DNA of 5,995 nucleotides from Deltaproteobacteria bacterium (GTDB lineage Bacteria; Desulfobacterota; Deferrimicrobia; Deferrimicrobiales; Deferrimicrobiaceae): contig JANXPS010000159.1 of NCBI GenBank assembly GCA_025357175.1, positions 1 to 5,995 on the forward strand, given 5' to 3'. The notes under the pieces were generated by a model. That model saw only the letters and a list, made by a program, of their open reading frames with translations, had not been told where the DNA came from and searched no databases. The stretch's first letter is position 1, and each line of letters starts with the position of its first letter. Position numbers and translations under genes: made by a program. Shown here one piece after another: positions 1 through 5,995 of this stretch.

Positions 1-2636
1 GCGATCTTCTCGCCCCCGCGGAACCGGACGGGATATCCCCGCAACGGGAAGTCGACCAGGTCGGATGGCGGCCCGCCCATCTGGAACGCGCCCTGCACCG
101 GCCGGGCGCCGTCGGACAGCCCGCCGCGCACGTCCAGCGAAACGACGTGGTGGCGAACCGGCTTCCACGGCAGCGCCAGGAATTCGTTCCATGAGGCCGT
201 GTATTCCTTGCCGTTCAGGTCGCTTCCCCAGCGCCGGTCGAAATCGCGGAAGGTGAAGGAAATCTTCCGCCCTTCCTCCTCGCTGATCGAATGGGGGTAG
301 CGAAGCGCGTCGGAATACGCAAGCGTCGCAAACAGGTTGTCCCTGCGCCCTTCGAACACGGGCAGGCCCTCGAACATGCCGCCGGAAAGCGGCGTCAGCG
401 CTTCTTCTTTCCGAAGCTGGTAGCCGGCGCCCAGCGTCAGGCCGGATTCGACGCGCAGGATCGGCGCCACCGCCTCGAGCACGAGACCGGTGTTGCGCTC
501 CCAGTAGTCGCCCCGCCGGAAAAGGTCGGCGTAGAGCGACGGAAGCGAGTACGCCTTGACGATCAACGTGGGCGGAAGCGAATCGTTGGCGTATTCCGCC
601 GCGAAGTAGCCCTGCCCGCTCGACAGGCCGATCCCGCCCTCGACGAACCAGGCGTGCCGCGCGAGCACGTCCTGCCCCGCGGTCAGCGCCCCCGCCACGG
701 CACCGTCGTGATCGGCGAAGAGCGCGGGAAGCCAGAACCTCGGCGCCAGCGTCGGCAGCGGGCTGTATCCGCCTGCCGGGACCGCGGCCGCATCCCGCGC
801 CATCTCTCCCGCGATCCGCGCCCGTTCCTCGCCGATCCCTTCGAACACGGCCGGGTATGTGCGCAGGGCGGGCCCCGCCTCTTGGCGCCAACCGGCGGGA
901 GAATACGGCACCGAGGCGATCCGGAACCCGGAGGCGCGGTAGCTGGAATAGGCGATATTCCGCCCGTCCGGCGAAGCATCGGGATGGAACGCGCCGCCGA
1001 CGAGGTGCGTCACCTGCCGGCGGTCGCCGCCGGTCGAGGCGTTGCAGGCGAATAGGTTGAATACCCCCGTCTCTCCCGACATATAGAGCAGCGTTGCGCC
1101 GTCGGCCGACCAGGCGGGCGTCGCGATCGGCGCCAGCGTCTCGAACAGCTTCCGGCTCGTCCGCCCTTCGAGTTCGTAAATGTAGAGGCCGCTGACGCCG
1201 TCCTCGCCCGTCGCGACGTAGGCGATCCGCCCGCCGTCTGGAGACCACCGCGGCCCCGAGATGCGCATCCGCGACAGGTGCGTCACGTTGTCGACCCGGA
1301 ACCCCTCCTTGTCCGGCGCCAGGATCGCGAGGTTCCGGTCGCCCGATCCGGTGACGACCCCGGCGAACAGCCCGCCCTCCGGACCGGCGTCGACCTCGCT
1401 GAGCCGCAACCCATGCGTCAGACGCTTCACGCCGCCGCTTCGGATGTCGAGCCGGTAGAGATCCTGGTACAGCATCGATCCGTCGTAGATCTCCGCCTGG
1501 CAGAAAAAGAGCGCCCCGCCGTCGGGCGACCACGAAAGCGCGCCGTCGGAAATCACGCGCCGGGCCGCATCCCGCGGACGGCCTCCGTCGGCATTCGCCA
1601 CCACGATCGTCTCGTGGCGGTGCGGATCGCGCCGGGTCCAGGCCAGCTGTTTTCCGTCGGGCGAGTAGCGCGGGCGGGTCAGCGATTCGCCGTCGGCCGC
1701 AATCATCCGCTCTTCCGTCGGCGGCATCCGCAGAAGCGTCGCGAGGCTTCGTTTCTGTGCTGCCAGGAGATCCTCGACCATCTCGAGATAGAGCGCCTTG
1801 TACCCGTTGTCGGCGAAAAGCTGTTCGGGCGCCCCGTTGAGCATGTACGGCACGCGGCCGGCATGCTTCATATTGAGAAGCCCCGGCGCCGTTTCGCCGC
1901 GCGAGCGGGCGATGTACGACACGAGCTTCGACCCGTACAGGTATGGCATGTGGCCGTCCGGCCAGTCGGGCAGCGATTCGTTGATCCGGTCGATCGAAGG
2001 CACCCGGTCCTCGAGCACGTCCATCCGGAAGACCATGTCGAAGTAGACGCTGTTGTCGCGCCCCCGGTCGGTGTAGGTCGATTCGGCCCAGGTCGCCATC
2101 CCCTCGTGCCACCAGCGCGGCAGGAACGTGTTGGGGGGCGCGGCGGCCAGGAATGCGAGGAGGGAGATCGGGTCGGCGGCGGGCACCGGCTTGCCGAAGA
2201 TTTTCCGCGTGACGGCGGAGTATCCGCGCGCGGGGTCGCTGGTCAGGATGTGCGCGTACTCGTGGACGATCACCCCTTCGAGCCAGGAGCCGTATTCGCC
2301 GAGCGTCGAGTCGAGATCCGGCGGCACGGGAAAGACATAGATCGTGTTGTACGGAAGGGCGGTCGAAAAACCGTTCGTGTAGTCGAATGCGTCCACCAGG
2401 ACGAGCTGCGTCTTTTCGGCGGGTTCCCATCCGAACGGCCCGGCCATCCGCCTGTGCGCCCTCTCGGCGTAGCCGGCGGCCAGCGCCCCCACGTTGTCGA
2501 GCCCCTCGTGGAAGTGGACCGAGAAATGCTCGGTCTCTATCGTCTTGTAACGGAACGGGCTGGTGATCGACCCGGCGAATGCCGGCATCCATGTGGCGAA
2601 AAGAAGAAACAGGACGAGAATCGCGATGCGCCGCAC
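1..2636 (-). CDS. Exported HExxH metallopeptidase / TolB-like beta-propeller / Omp85-like barrel protein (3' end cut by window)
   Basis: The frame is open from a GTG at 2636 to the window edge, giving 878 codons without a stop; the C-terminus is missing. Residues 1-21 form a signal peptide (basic VRRIA, hydrophobic core, cleavage after AFA). A peptidase-MA-like domain follows: HEYAH at 125-129 supplies two zinc-ligand histidines and the catalytic Glu126, and HEGMATWAE at 177-185 offers Glu178 as the likely third ligand. From about 315 to 580 there are PD40/TolB-type blade motifs (YSPDGKQLAW, WSPDGGALFF, WSPDGGRIAY, WSADGATLLY, ASPDGRNIAY), probably a six-bladed propeller. After about 620 the sequence alternates like an outer-membrane barrel, and FPLRGY at 863-868 resembles the conserved RGF/RGY motif of Omp85/BamA barrels. 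The likely layout is an outer-membrane anchor with periplasmic or surface-facing peptidase and propeller. The GTG start was chosen because it gives the complete signal peptide and has a G-rich run just upstream; an in-frame TTG at 2648 is possible. The substrate is unknown. Confidence 0.85.
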   Translation of the reverse strand, partial: MRRIAILVLFLLFATWMPAFAGSITSPFRYKTIETEHFSVHFHEGLDNVGALAAGYAERAHRRMAGPFGWEPAEKTQLVLVDAFDYTNGFSTALPYNTIYVFPVPPDLDSTLGEYGSWLEGVIVHEYAHILTSDPARGYSAVTRKIFGKPVPAADPISLLAFLAAAPPNTFLPRWWHEGMATWAESTYTDRGRDNSVYFDMVFRMDVLEDRVPSIDRINESLPDWPDGHMPYLYGSKLVSYIARSRGETAPGLLNMKHAGRVPYMLNGAPEQLFADNGYKALYLEMVEDLLAAQKRSLATLLRMPPTEERMIAADGESLTRPRYSPDGKQLAWTRRDPHRHETIVVANADGGRPRDAARRVISDGALSWSPDGGALFFCQAEIYDGSMLYQDLYRLDIRSGGVKRLTHGLRLSEVDAGPEGGLFAGVVTGSGDRNLAILAPDKEGFRVDNVTHLSRMRISGPRWSPDGGRIAYVATGEDGVSGLYIYELEGRTSRKLFETLAPIATPAWSADGATLLYMSGETGVFNLFACNASTGGDRRQVTHLVGGAFHPDASPDGRNIAYSSYRASGFRIASVPYSPAGWRQEAGPALRTYPAVFEGIGEERARIAGEMARDAAAVPAGGYSPLPTLAPRFWLPALFADHDGAVAGALTAGQDVLARHAWFVEGGIGLSSGQGYFAAEYANDSLPPTLIVKAYSLPSLYADLFRRGDYWERNTGLVLEAVAPILRVESGLTLGAGYQLRKEEALTPLSGGMFEGLPVFEGRRDNLFATLAYSDALRYPHSISEEEGRKISFTFRDFDRRWGSDLNGKEYTASWNEFLALPWKPVRHHVVSLDVRGGLSDGARPVQGAFQMGGPPSDLVDFPLRGYPVRFRGGEKI

Positions 2637-2640
2637 GGCA

Positions 2641-2646
2641 CCCCCC
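2641..2646 (-). promoter_or_regulatory. Candidate ribosome binding site for the GTG start at 2636
   Basis: Read on the minus strand, a run of six G residues ends four bases before the GTG. It is a poor and rather close match to a standard GGAGG site, but it is the only purine-rich stretch near the start and supports the GTG over the upstream TTG, which has only a pyrimidine-rich leader. Confidence 0.35.
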
Positions 2647-2671
2647 AAGGGAAAAAGTTGACGGAAAACGG

Positions 2672-2688
2672 TTTTTTGGAGCAAAAAA
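2672..2688. repeat. AT-rich 7-3-7 perfect inverted repeat
   Basis: TTTTTTG and CAAAAAA flank a three-base GAG spacer. On the minus strand it lies just downstream of the candidate -10 box, about where transcription would begin, so it could be an operator half-site pair or simply part of a flexible AT tract. The stem is nearly all A-T, which makes a stable RNA hairpin unlikely. Confidence 0.35.
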
Positions 2689-2690
2689 GG

Positions 2691-2696
2691 AGTATA
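2691..2696 (-). promoter_or_regulatory. Candidate -10 box of a sigma-70-type promoter
   Basis: TATACT on the minus strand matches the TATAAT consensus at five of six positions and sits in an AT-rich island about 55 bases upstream of the GTG at 2636. At 17 bases spacing the -35 position reads GCGTGG, a poor match; a TTGGTT at 2707-2712 is too close. If real, the promoter would be activator-dependent or weak, and it would give the peptidase/propeller gene its own transcript apart from the upstream operon. Confidence 0.3.
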
Positions 2697-2746
2697 CCAA
2701 GTTTAGAACCAACCCACGCAGCCGGGGGATGGCCCGGCGACGCATC

Positions 2747-2800
2747 GCCGACGGCGGCGGCAGCGTTCCCTTCACCGCGGGCGTCAACTTCAAGTTCTGA
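2747..2800 (+). pseudogene. Possible remnant of an outer-membrane beta-barrel gene (3' tail only)
   Basis: In the plus strand this frame reads ADGGGSVPFTAGVNFKF followed by TGA. The last nine residues show the classic outer-membrane-protein C-terminal strand: terminal Phe, with hydrophobic residues at every second position before it (F, V, A, F). The sequence upstream in this frame is basic, hairpin-rich and not barrel-like, and no longer gene joins it. It could therefore be the tail of a decayed gene that once converged on the ATP-grasp gene. The match covers about fifteen codons, so chance remains possible. Confidence 0.3.
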
Positions 2801-2818
2801 CCGGACTTTTCGGGAACC

Positions 2819-2844
2819 GGCGGGATGGGGCGACTCATCCCGCC
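2819..2844. terminator. 9-bp perfect inverted repeat over the ATP-grasp stop codon; possible bidirectional terminator
   Basis: GGCGGGATG (2819-2827) and CATCCCGCC (2836-2844) pair perfectly around an eight-base loop; the ATP-grasp TGA (2837-2835) falls at the loop-stem border. There is no T-run on either side, so it does not look like a standard intrinsic terminator. It may instead protect the 3' end of the operon transcript or aid factor-dependent termination. Its place between the ATP-grasp stop and the plus-strand barrel-like tail is what a bidirectional terminator between convergent genes would look like. Confidence 0.35.
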
Positions 2845-4001
2845 ATCGCCTCCCGGAATTCCCGGTTGCCCGCGAGCGCCAGGAGCGACGCCACGCGGCC
2901 GAACGCCGGCAGCGGATCGTCCCACGAGAGCAGGTCGTCGGGAACGGAAAAGTCGAGCAGTCCCGGATTCATCCGGAAACGGCCCGGGCTCGACAGGAAA
3001 TGCATCAGATCCCCGTGGAGCAGCGAACGGCTCCGTATCCCTGCCCGGCAGGGTGCCACCTCCGGGATATCCCCTTCCATCGCCATCCGGTAAAGCATCA
3101 CGGGAAAATCGACGCCGCACGTCACGCCGTGGCTGAGCGACCCCCAGAAACGCGGGTTGACCTCGAGCAGCTTCGGGAGGCCGTCGCGCGGGTCGACCTT
3201 GAACTCGACCATCGCGGGGCCGCTCCAGCCCATCGCGGCGAGCAGCCTCGCCGCCGTTTCGCAAAGCCGCGCATCGTCGATGCTCTCGCGCAGCGTTCCC
3301 GGCCCGCCGGTGATCGGGTATTCCCGCAACCGGCGGTAAGCGAGGGCGGCGCGCGCCTGCGAGGCGGGGTTCATCAGGACGGCCACGCCCAGCGCGTCAC
3401 CGCCGGCGGGAATGAATTCCTGGACGATCGGCGCGGGATGGCGGGCATGGACGTCGGCGAACGCCTGGACGAACCCGGCCGGGGAATCCGCCTTCCGGAT
3501 GCCGCGCCCGCCCGAGGAAGAGCGGGGCTTGACGACCACCGGGTATGACAGCCGCCGGGACAGCGCGAGCGCCTCTTCGGGACTCGCGGGAAAAAAAGTG
3601 GCGGGGCAGGCGATGCCGAGCCGGGCGGCTTCCGCCGCCACGCAACCCTTGTCGTTCAACCGGTCTGCGACCTCGGGATCCGCGAACGGGATCCGGGCCA
3701 GCCGCGACAGCCGTTCCCGGTTGGCCGTCACCAGCCGCTGCGTCCGGAACTCCATCGGCATCACCACGTCGTACCGCCCTGACGAAAGCTCCCGCTCGAG
3801 CGCGTCGATGAACGCGTCCGGCTCGGCAGCGGGTGAGGGGTGAACGAAGCGGCGCGAACAGTATTTCGAGAAAAAAGCCGTGGCGAAGCGGGTGCACTCG
3901 CCGACCCCGACTCGCAGGCCGTGCCGTCCGAGCGACCGGACCGCGGAAACGCTCTTGTTCCAGTAGCCGTCGAGGACGAGGACGCCGCCGGGATCCGGCA
4001 T
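2835..4001 (-). CDS. ATP-grasp family ligase, substrate unknown
   Basis: 388 residues, complete, cytoplasmic (no signal peptide or membrane segment). Residues 1-110 are a Rossmann-like pre-ATP-grasp domain starting with VLVLDGYWNKSVSAVRSLGRHG, a pattern seen in CarB-like and amino-acid ligase-type members. The ATP-grasp fold follows: VVVKPR at 155-160 (Lys158 expected to contact ATP), a flexible Gly-rich loop SSSGGRGIR (161-169), QEFIPAG at 194-200, then the metal-binding part with Glu266 in MVEFKVD and EVNPRFWGS at 280-288 (Glu280, Asn282). All catalytic landmarks appear intact, so it should form an acyl-phosphate and join a carboxylate to an amine or similar nucleophile. The C-terminal 80 residues are not recognised. 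The ATG follows a GGAGG (4016-4012) by ten bases, and the gene starts 16 bases after the LolA-like stop, so it is co-transcribed and probably co-translated. The exact substrate cannot be read from sequence. Confidence 0.9.
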   Translation of the reverse strand: MPDPGGVLVLDGYWNKSVSAVRSLGRHGLRVGVGECTRFATAFFSKYCSRRFVHPSPAAEPDAFIDALERELSSGRYDVVMPMEFRTQRLVTANRERLSRLARIPFADPEVADRLNDKGCVAAEAARLGIACPATFFPASPEEALALSRRLSYPVVVKPRSSSGGRGIRKADSPAGFVQAFADVHARHPAPIVQEFIPAGGDALGVAVLMNPASQARAALAYRRLREYPITGGPGTLRESIDDARLCETAARLLAAMGWSGPAMVEFKVDPRDGLPKLLEVNPRFWGSLSHGVTCGVDFPVMLYRMAMEGDIPEVAPCRAGIRSRSLLHGDLMHFLSSPGRFRMNPGLLDFSVPDDLLSWDDPLPAFGRVASLLALAGNREFREAMAG

Positions 4002-4011
4002 TTCTCACCCG

Positions 4012-4016
4012 CCTCC
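4012..4016 (-). promoter_or_regulatory. Ribosome binding site of the ATP-grasp gene
   Basis: A perfect GGAGG on the minus strand lies one base after the TGA (4020-4018) of the LolA-like gene and ten bases before the ATG at 4001. Its position next to the stop points to termination-reinitiation coupling of the two genes. Confidence 0.65.
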
Positions 4017-4017
4017 G

Positions 4018-4770
4018 TCAGGGCGCATCGATGCCGCTCTCGGCCCGCTGTTTCGCGTCGAACAGCCGGACGCCGGGGGGGAGCTTCAAGGTGAATGCGT
4101 CCGCCTGCAGCGGAGGATTGATCGTCACCTCGCCAAGCGACGTTTCCGTCCGGTCGCCCTTTTCTCCCTGGACGACGATCCGCTCCGGGATCGCCTGATT
4201 TTCGCGCTGGTAAACCGTGATCGACGCCACCACCCGCTGGAACCAGCGCGCCTTCGGCTTGAGCGTCATCACGAGCAGGTCATCTTCCCGCGACACGTCG
4301 ACGCGGAACCGCTTCTCGAGGTCGGCCAGCGATCCACCCATGCCCGACGCCATGAACTCGACCGCCATCCGCGCGGCGAACTGGTCACGCTGGTCGTGCC
4401 GCTCGGCATCTTTCCGGTCCGGGTGATAAACGGTCATGTTCGTGCCGTCGGCGACGACGACCAGCCGCTCCGGCCTGTCTGTTTCCCACCGGAAGCGATC
4501 GGGCTTCCCGAACAGGATGCGTCCGCCCGTCACGACCTCCGCGACGAGCATCGGCGAACTTTTCTTCTGGGTCACGTTGGCCCGGAACGACCGGACCCCG
4601 GCCTGCCGTTCGCGAAACTTCTCGAACAGCGCCGTCTTTTCGGCTCCGGTCAGATGCGCGTCGGCCGCAATCCCGGCAGCCGCGATCGAGAAGACCGGGA
4701 GCAACGCGAACAGCGCCGCCATCAGCCGGGTGCGCGGCCGGAAACCCGGCCTAGCGGGACGCAAATTCAT
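4018..4770 (-). CDS. LolA-like periplasmic lipoprotein/lipid carrier
   Basis: 250 residues from the ATG. A basic N-terminus (MNLRPARPGFRPRTR) and hydrophobic segment (MAALFALLPVFSIAAAGIA) form a signal peptide, cut probably near IAADA at about 35-39. There is no lipobox cysteine, so the product should be soluble in the periplasm. The mature part shows LolA-type features: SFRANVTQKK (61-70), then GRILFGKPDRFRWETDRPERLVVVADGTNMTVYHP, the strand-turn pattern of the open LolA half-barrel that shields lipid acyl chains. Classical LolA moves lipoproteins from LolCDE to LolB; divergent LolA-like proteins also sit in lipid and polyene gene clusters, so this may be a dedicated carrier and not the housekeeping one. 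The gene overlaps the radical SAM stop by 20 bases, suggesting translational coupling. An in-frame GTG at 4779 would add three residues; neither start has a well-spaced ribosome binding site. Confidence 0.8.
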   Translation of the reverse strand: MNLRPARPGFRPRTRLMAALFALLPVFSIAAAGIAADAHLTGAEKTALFEKFRERQAGVRSFRANVTQKKSSPMLVAEVVTGGRILFGKPDRFRWETDRPERLVVVADGTNMTVYHPDRKDAERHDQRDQFAARMAVEFMASGMGGSLADLEKRFRVDVSREDDLLVMTLKPKARWFQRVVASITVYQRENQAIPERIVVQGEKGDRTETSLGEVTINPPLQADAFTLKLPPGVRLFDAKQRAESGIDAP

Positions 4771-5995
4771 CCTCGACACGATTGCGGTGGGTTGGCCCGG
4801 AGTTGTAGCTGCAAAACGGGTAAAGCCGCCCGTCGGGGGCGGAATAGTGGACGCCGCAGCGCGATACCCGTTCGAGGTCGTAGTTGTAGCCGTCCATGAA
4901 GTGCATCCCCAGGACGAAGAACGTCTTGTAGGTATGCCCCGCGTGCCGGCTGTCCCACGTGTATTTCTTGTCGGCGAAACCGTCGAGCGTCTGGAGGAAG
5001 CGGGTGAAGCCGAGCCCTTCGGGCGCCCGGCCGGCGTGGAAATGGTGGTTGAGCGCGTGAAGCGCCTTCATCTTAGACAGCGCCTTGAAGCCGAAGCCGC
5101 CTCCGCCCGATTGCGCAAGGCGATCGACGTCGCCCAGCAGCCCTTTCAGGTCGAGGAACCTCGTGAGCGGCACCGCGTTGCGTTTTTCGTCGACGAACAA
5201 AAGCGACATGACGCCGCAGTGCGGATGGCAGGCGTGGTTGACGAACGTCGTGCCGGCCAACGACCCGGCGAAGCGGATCAGCGGGGCCGCAGCGCTCAGC
5301 GGGAACCAGTCGTCGTTGCGGGTGACACCCGACTGCGCGTCGAACGCGTGCGCCAGGTCGGACAGCGTGAACCGTTTCGACAGCCGCTCCTCCTCGGGAT
5401 AGCGCCCGGTGAACGTCATCGGCTGGAACGAGATGCCCGAGACCACGTCGAGATTCTCGAACGCGAGCCGGAACAGGTCGCCGATCTGCCCGTCGTTGAC
5501 CCCCTTGACGATCGTCGGGACGAAGATGATGCGCAGCCCCGCCCGCCGTGCCGATTCGATCGTGCGCAGCTTCGTCTCCAGCAGGTCGCGCCCCCTGAGG
5601 GTACGAAACACGCCGTCGGTCACGCCGTCCATCTGGAGGTAGAGGTACTGGAGCCCCGCCTCCCGCGCCCGCATCGCGAAACCGGGGTCGGCGAGTTTGA
5701 GGCCGTTGGTCGCCGCCTGGATGTGGGTGAAGCCCTGGCGGGCCGCCTCGGCCACGATTTCCAGGAAGCGCGGATGGATCGTCGGTTCCCCGCCCGAAAA
5801 CTGCACCGCGAAGGCGGGCGCGGGCCGCTGCTCCCGCAGTTTCCGCAAGGTTCCGGCCGCCTGCTCGAACGTCAGTTCGTACGACTGTCGGTCGGCGTCG
5901 GCGAAGCAGACCTCGCAGGCGAGGTTGCAGCGGCTGGTCAGGTCGATGTTGGCAAGCGACGTGTGCGTCGTATGGGAAGCGCAGATGCCGCATCG
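4751..5995 (-). CDS. Radical SAM protein, COG1964/tetraether-synthase-like (5' end cut by window)
   Basis: 414 residues are visible; the N-terminus lies beyond the window. The frame continues upstream of the TTG at 5848, which cannot be the start because the cluster motif precedes it. Visible residues 2-30 read CGIC, then IDLTSRCNLACEVC; Cys23, Cys27 and Cys30 form the CxxxCxxC site for the SAM-binding [4Fe-4S] cluster. FSGGEP at 66-71 is the GGE SAM-contact motif, and QPMTFTGR lies at 191-198. Extra cysteines in HACHPHC (256, 260) and in RCGVHYSAPDGRLYPFCSY (380, 395), with MDGYNYDLERV before them, suggest auxiliary Fe-S clusters. From memory, the CGIC-to-CNL spacing and the late MDxYNxDLERVxRCxVHY block are typical of the group holding archaeal Tes (MJ0619), which joins lipid tails through C-C bonds. 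In the missing N-terminus a rubredoxin-like metal site would be expected. Other radical SAM functions remain possible. It heads the visible part of the operon. Confidence 0.85.
   Translation of the reverse strand, partial: RCGICASHTTHTSLANIDLTSRCNLACEVCFADADRQSYELTFEQAAGTLRKLREQRPAPAFAVQFSGGEPTIHPRFLEIVAEAARQGFTHIQAATNGLKLADPGFAMRAREAGLQYLYLQMDGVTDGVFRTLRGRDLLETKLRTIESARRAGLRIIFVPTIVKGVNDGQIGDLFRLAFENLDVVSGISFQPMTFTGRYPEEERLSKRFTLSDLAHAFDAQSGVTRNDDWFPLSAAAPLIRFAGSLAGTTFVNHACHPHCGVMSLLFVDEKRNAVPLTRFLDLKGLLGDVDRLAQSGGGGFGFKALSKMKALHALNHHFHAGRAPEGLGFTRFLQTLDGFADKKYTWDSRHAGHTYKTFFVLGMHFMDGYNYDLERVSRCGVHYSAPDGRLYPFCSYNSGPTHRNRVEDEFASR

Larger units (their letters stand above)
2637..2834. other. 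198-bp intergenic region between ATP-grasp and peptidase/propeller genes
   Basis: No minus-strand gene fits here. The right half is GC-rich and the left half (about 2650-2715) is markedly AT-rich compared with everything around it. It contains the candidate promoter, palindrome, outer-membrane-protein tail and terminator-like repeat listed separately. It also holds two overlapping short inverted repeats: GCCGGG/CCCGGC (2721-2726 with 2733-2738) and CGGCGA/TCGCCG (2735-2740 with 2745-2750). These share bases and so cannot form together. Neither is followed by a T-run. Confidence 0.6.

Noticed and set aside
291..1055. 254-codon plus-strand open frame
   Set aside because: It is antisense to the propeller and barrel part of the 2636-1 gene, with a low-complexity basic composition and no recognisable domain.
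2680..2705. Sigma-54 promoter on the minus strand
   Set aside because: A GG and a TTTTGC element are both present, but they are 14 bases apart instead of the required 10.
2579..2755. Small plus-strand protein gene of 73 codons covering the gap
   Set aside because: Its first part is antisense to the signal-peptide region of the peptidase gene and reads as basic, unstructured sequence with no ribosome binding site; only the last fifteen or so codons look meaningful.
1278..3548. 756-codon plus-strand open frame
   Set aside because: It runs antisense through the peptidase/propeller gene, the gap and most of the ATP-grasp gene. Its product is rich in R, H, P, V and G with no domain, whereas the minus-strand frames show clear conserved motifs. 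Long antisense frames are common at high G+C.
3397..4008. 203-codon minus-strand open frame overlapping the ATP-grasp start
   Set aside because: It is out of frame with the ATP-grasp gene, arginine-rich and without motifs; the ATP-grasp frame has intact catalytic residues and a good ribosome binding site.
5846..5848. TTG as start of the radical SAM gene
   Set aside because: The same frame stays open to the window edge and contains the essential cysteine motif at 5929-5906 upstream of this codon, so the true start is outside the window.
5073..5993. 306-codon minus-strand open frame beginning near the window edge
   Set aside because: It is an alternative frame of the radical SAM gene, very rich in R, G, P and A; the in-phase frame carries the CxxxCxxC and GGE motifs.

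Overview
The window is a compact, high-G+C (roughly two thirds by eye) stretch from a Gram-negative bacterium. All four protein genes lie on the minus strand, so transcription runs from right to left. A LolA-type periplasmic protein and an Omp85-like outer-membrane barrel show that there is an outer membrane. The gene types recall Desulfuromonadota/Deltaproteobacteria (Geobacter-like) or related uncultured lineages, but that is an impression from gene content and not a phylogenetic result.

Right to left, the layout is: (1) 5995-4751, a 5'-truncated radical SAM protein with a CxxxCxxC cluster motif and extra C-terminal cysteines, resembling the COG1964 group that contains archaeal tetraether synthase (Tes, MJ0619); (2) 4770-4018, a secreted LolA-like lipoprotein/lipid carrier whose start overlaps the end of the radical SAM gene; (3) 4001-2835, an ATP-grasp ligase starting 16 bases after the LolA stop, with its ribosome binding site next to that stop. 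These three overlap or nearly touch and look like one operon. (4) After a gap of 198 bases comes 2636-1, a large exported protein cut by the window edge. It joins an HExxH metallopeptidase domain, a TolB/PD40-type beta-propeller and the start of an Omp85-like barrel.

The gap at 2637-2834 is the only notable non-coding stretch. It holds a 9-bp perfect inverted repeat over the ATP-grasp stop codon, a short plus-strand reading frame ending in a textbook outer-membrane-protein C-terminus (possible gene remnant), two small overlapping GC-rich hairpins, and an AT-rich island with a candidate -10 box and a 7-3-7 palindrome ahead of the peptidase/propeller gene. No other gap exceeds 20 bases, and I saw no tRNA, rRNA, CRISPR array or insertion sequence.

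A working idea for the operon is that the radical SAM enzyme modifies a lipid or another hydrophobic substrate, the LolA-like protein carries a lipidated molecule across the periplasm, and the ATP-grasp enzyme attaches an amino acid or similar group. This is inferred from gene order and family resemblance only. Many plus-strand open frames, including one of 756 codons, are antisense shadows of these genes.
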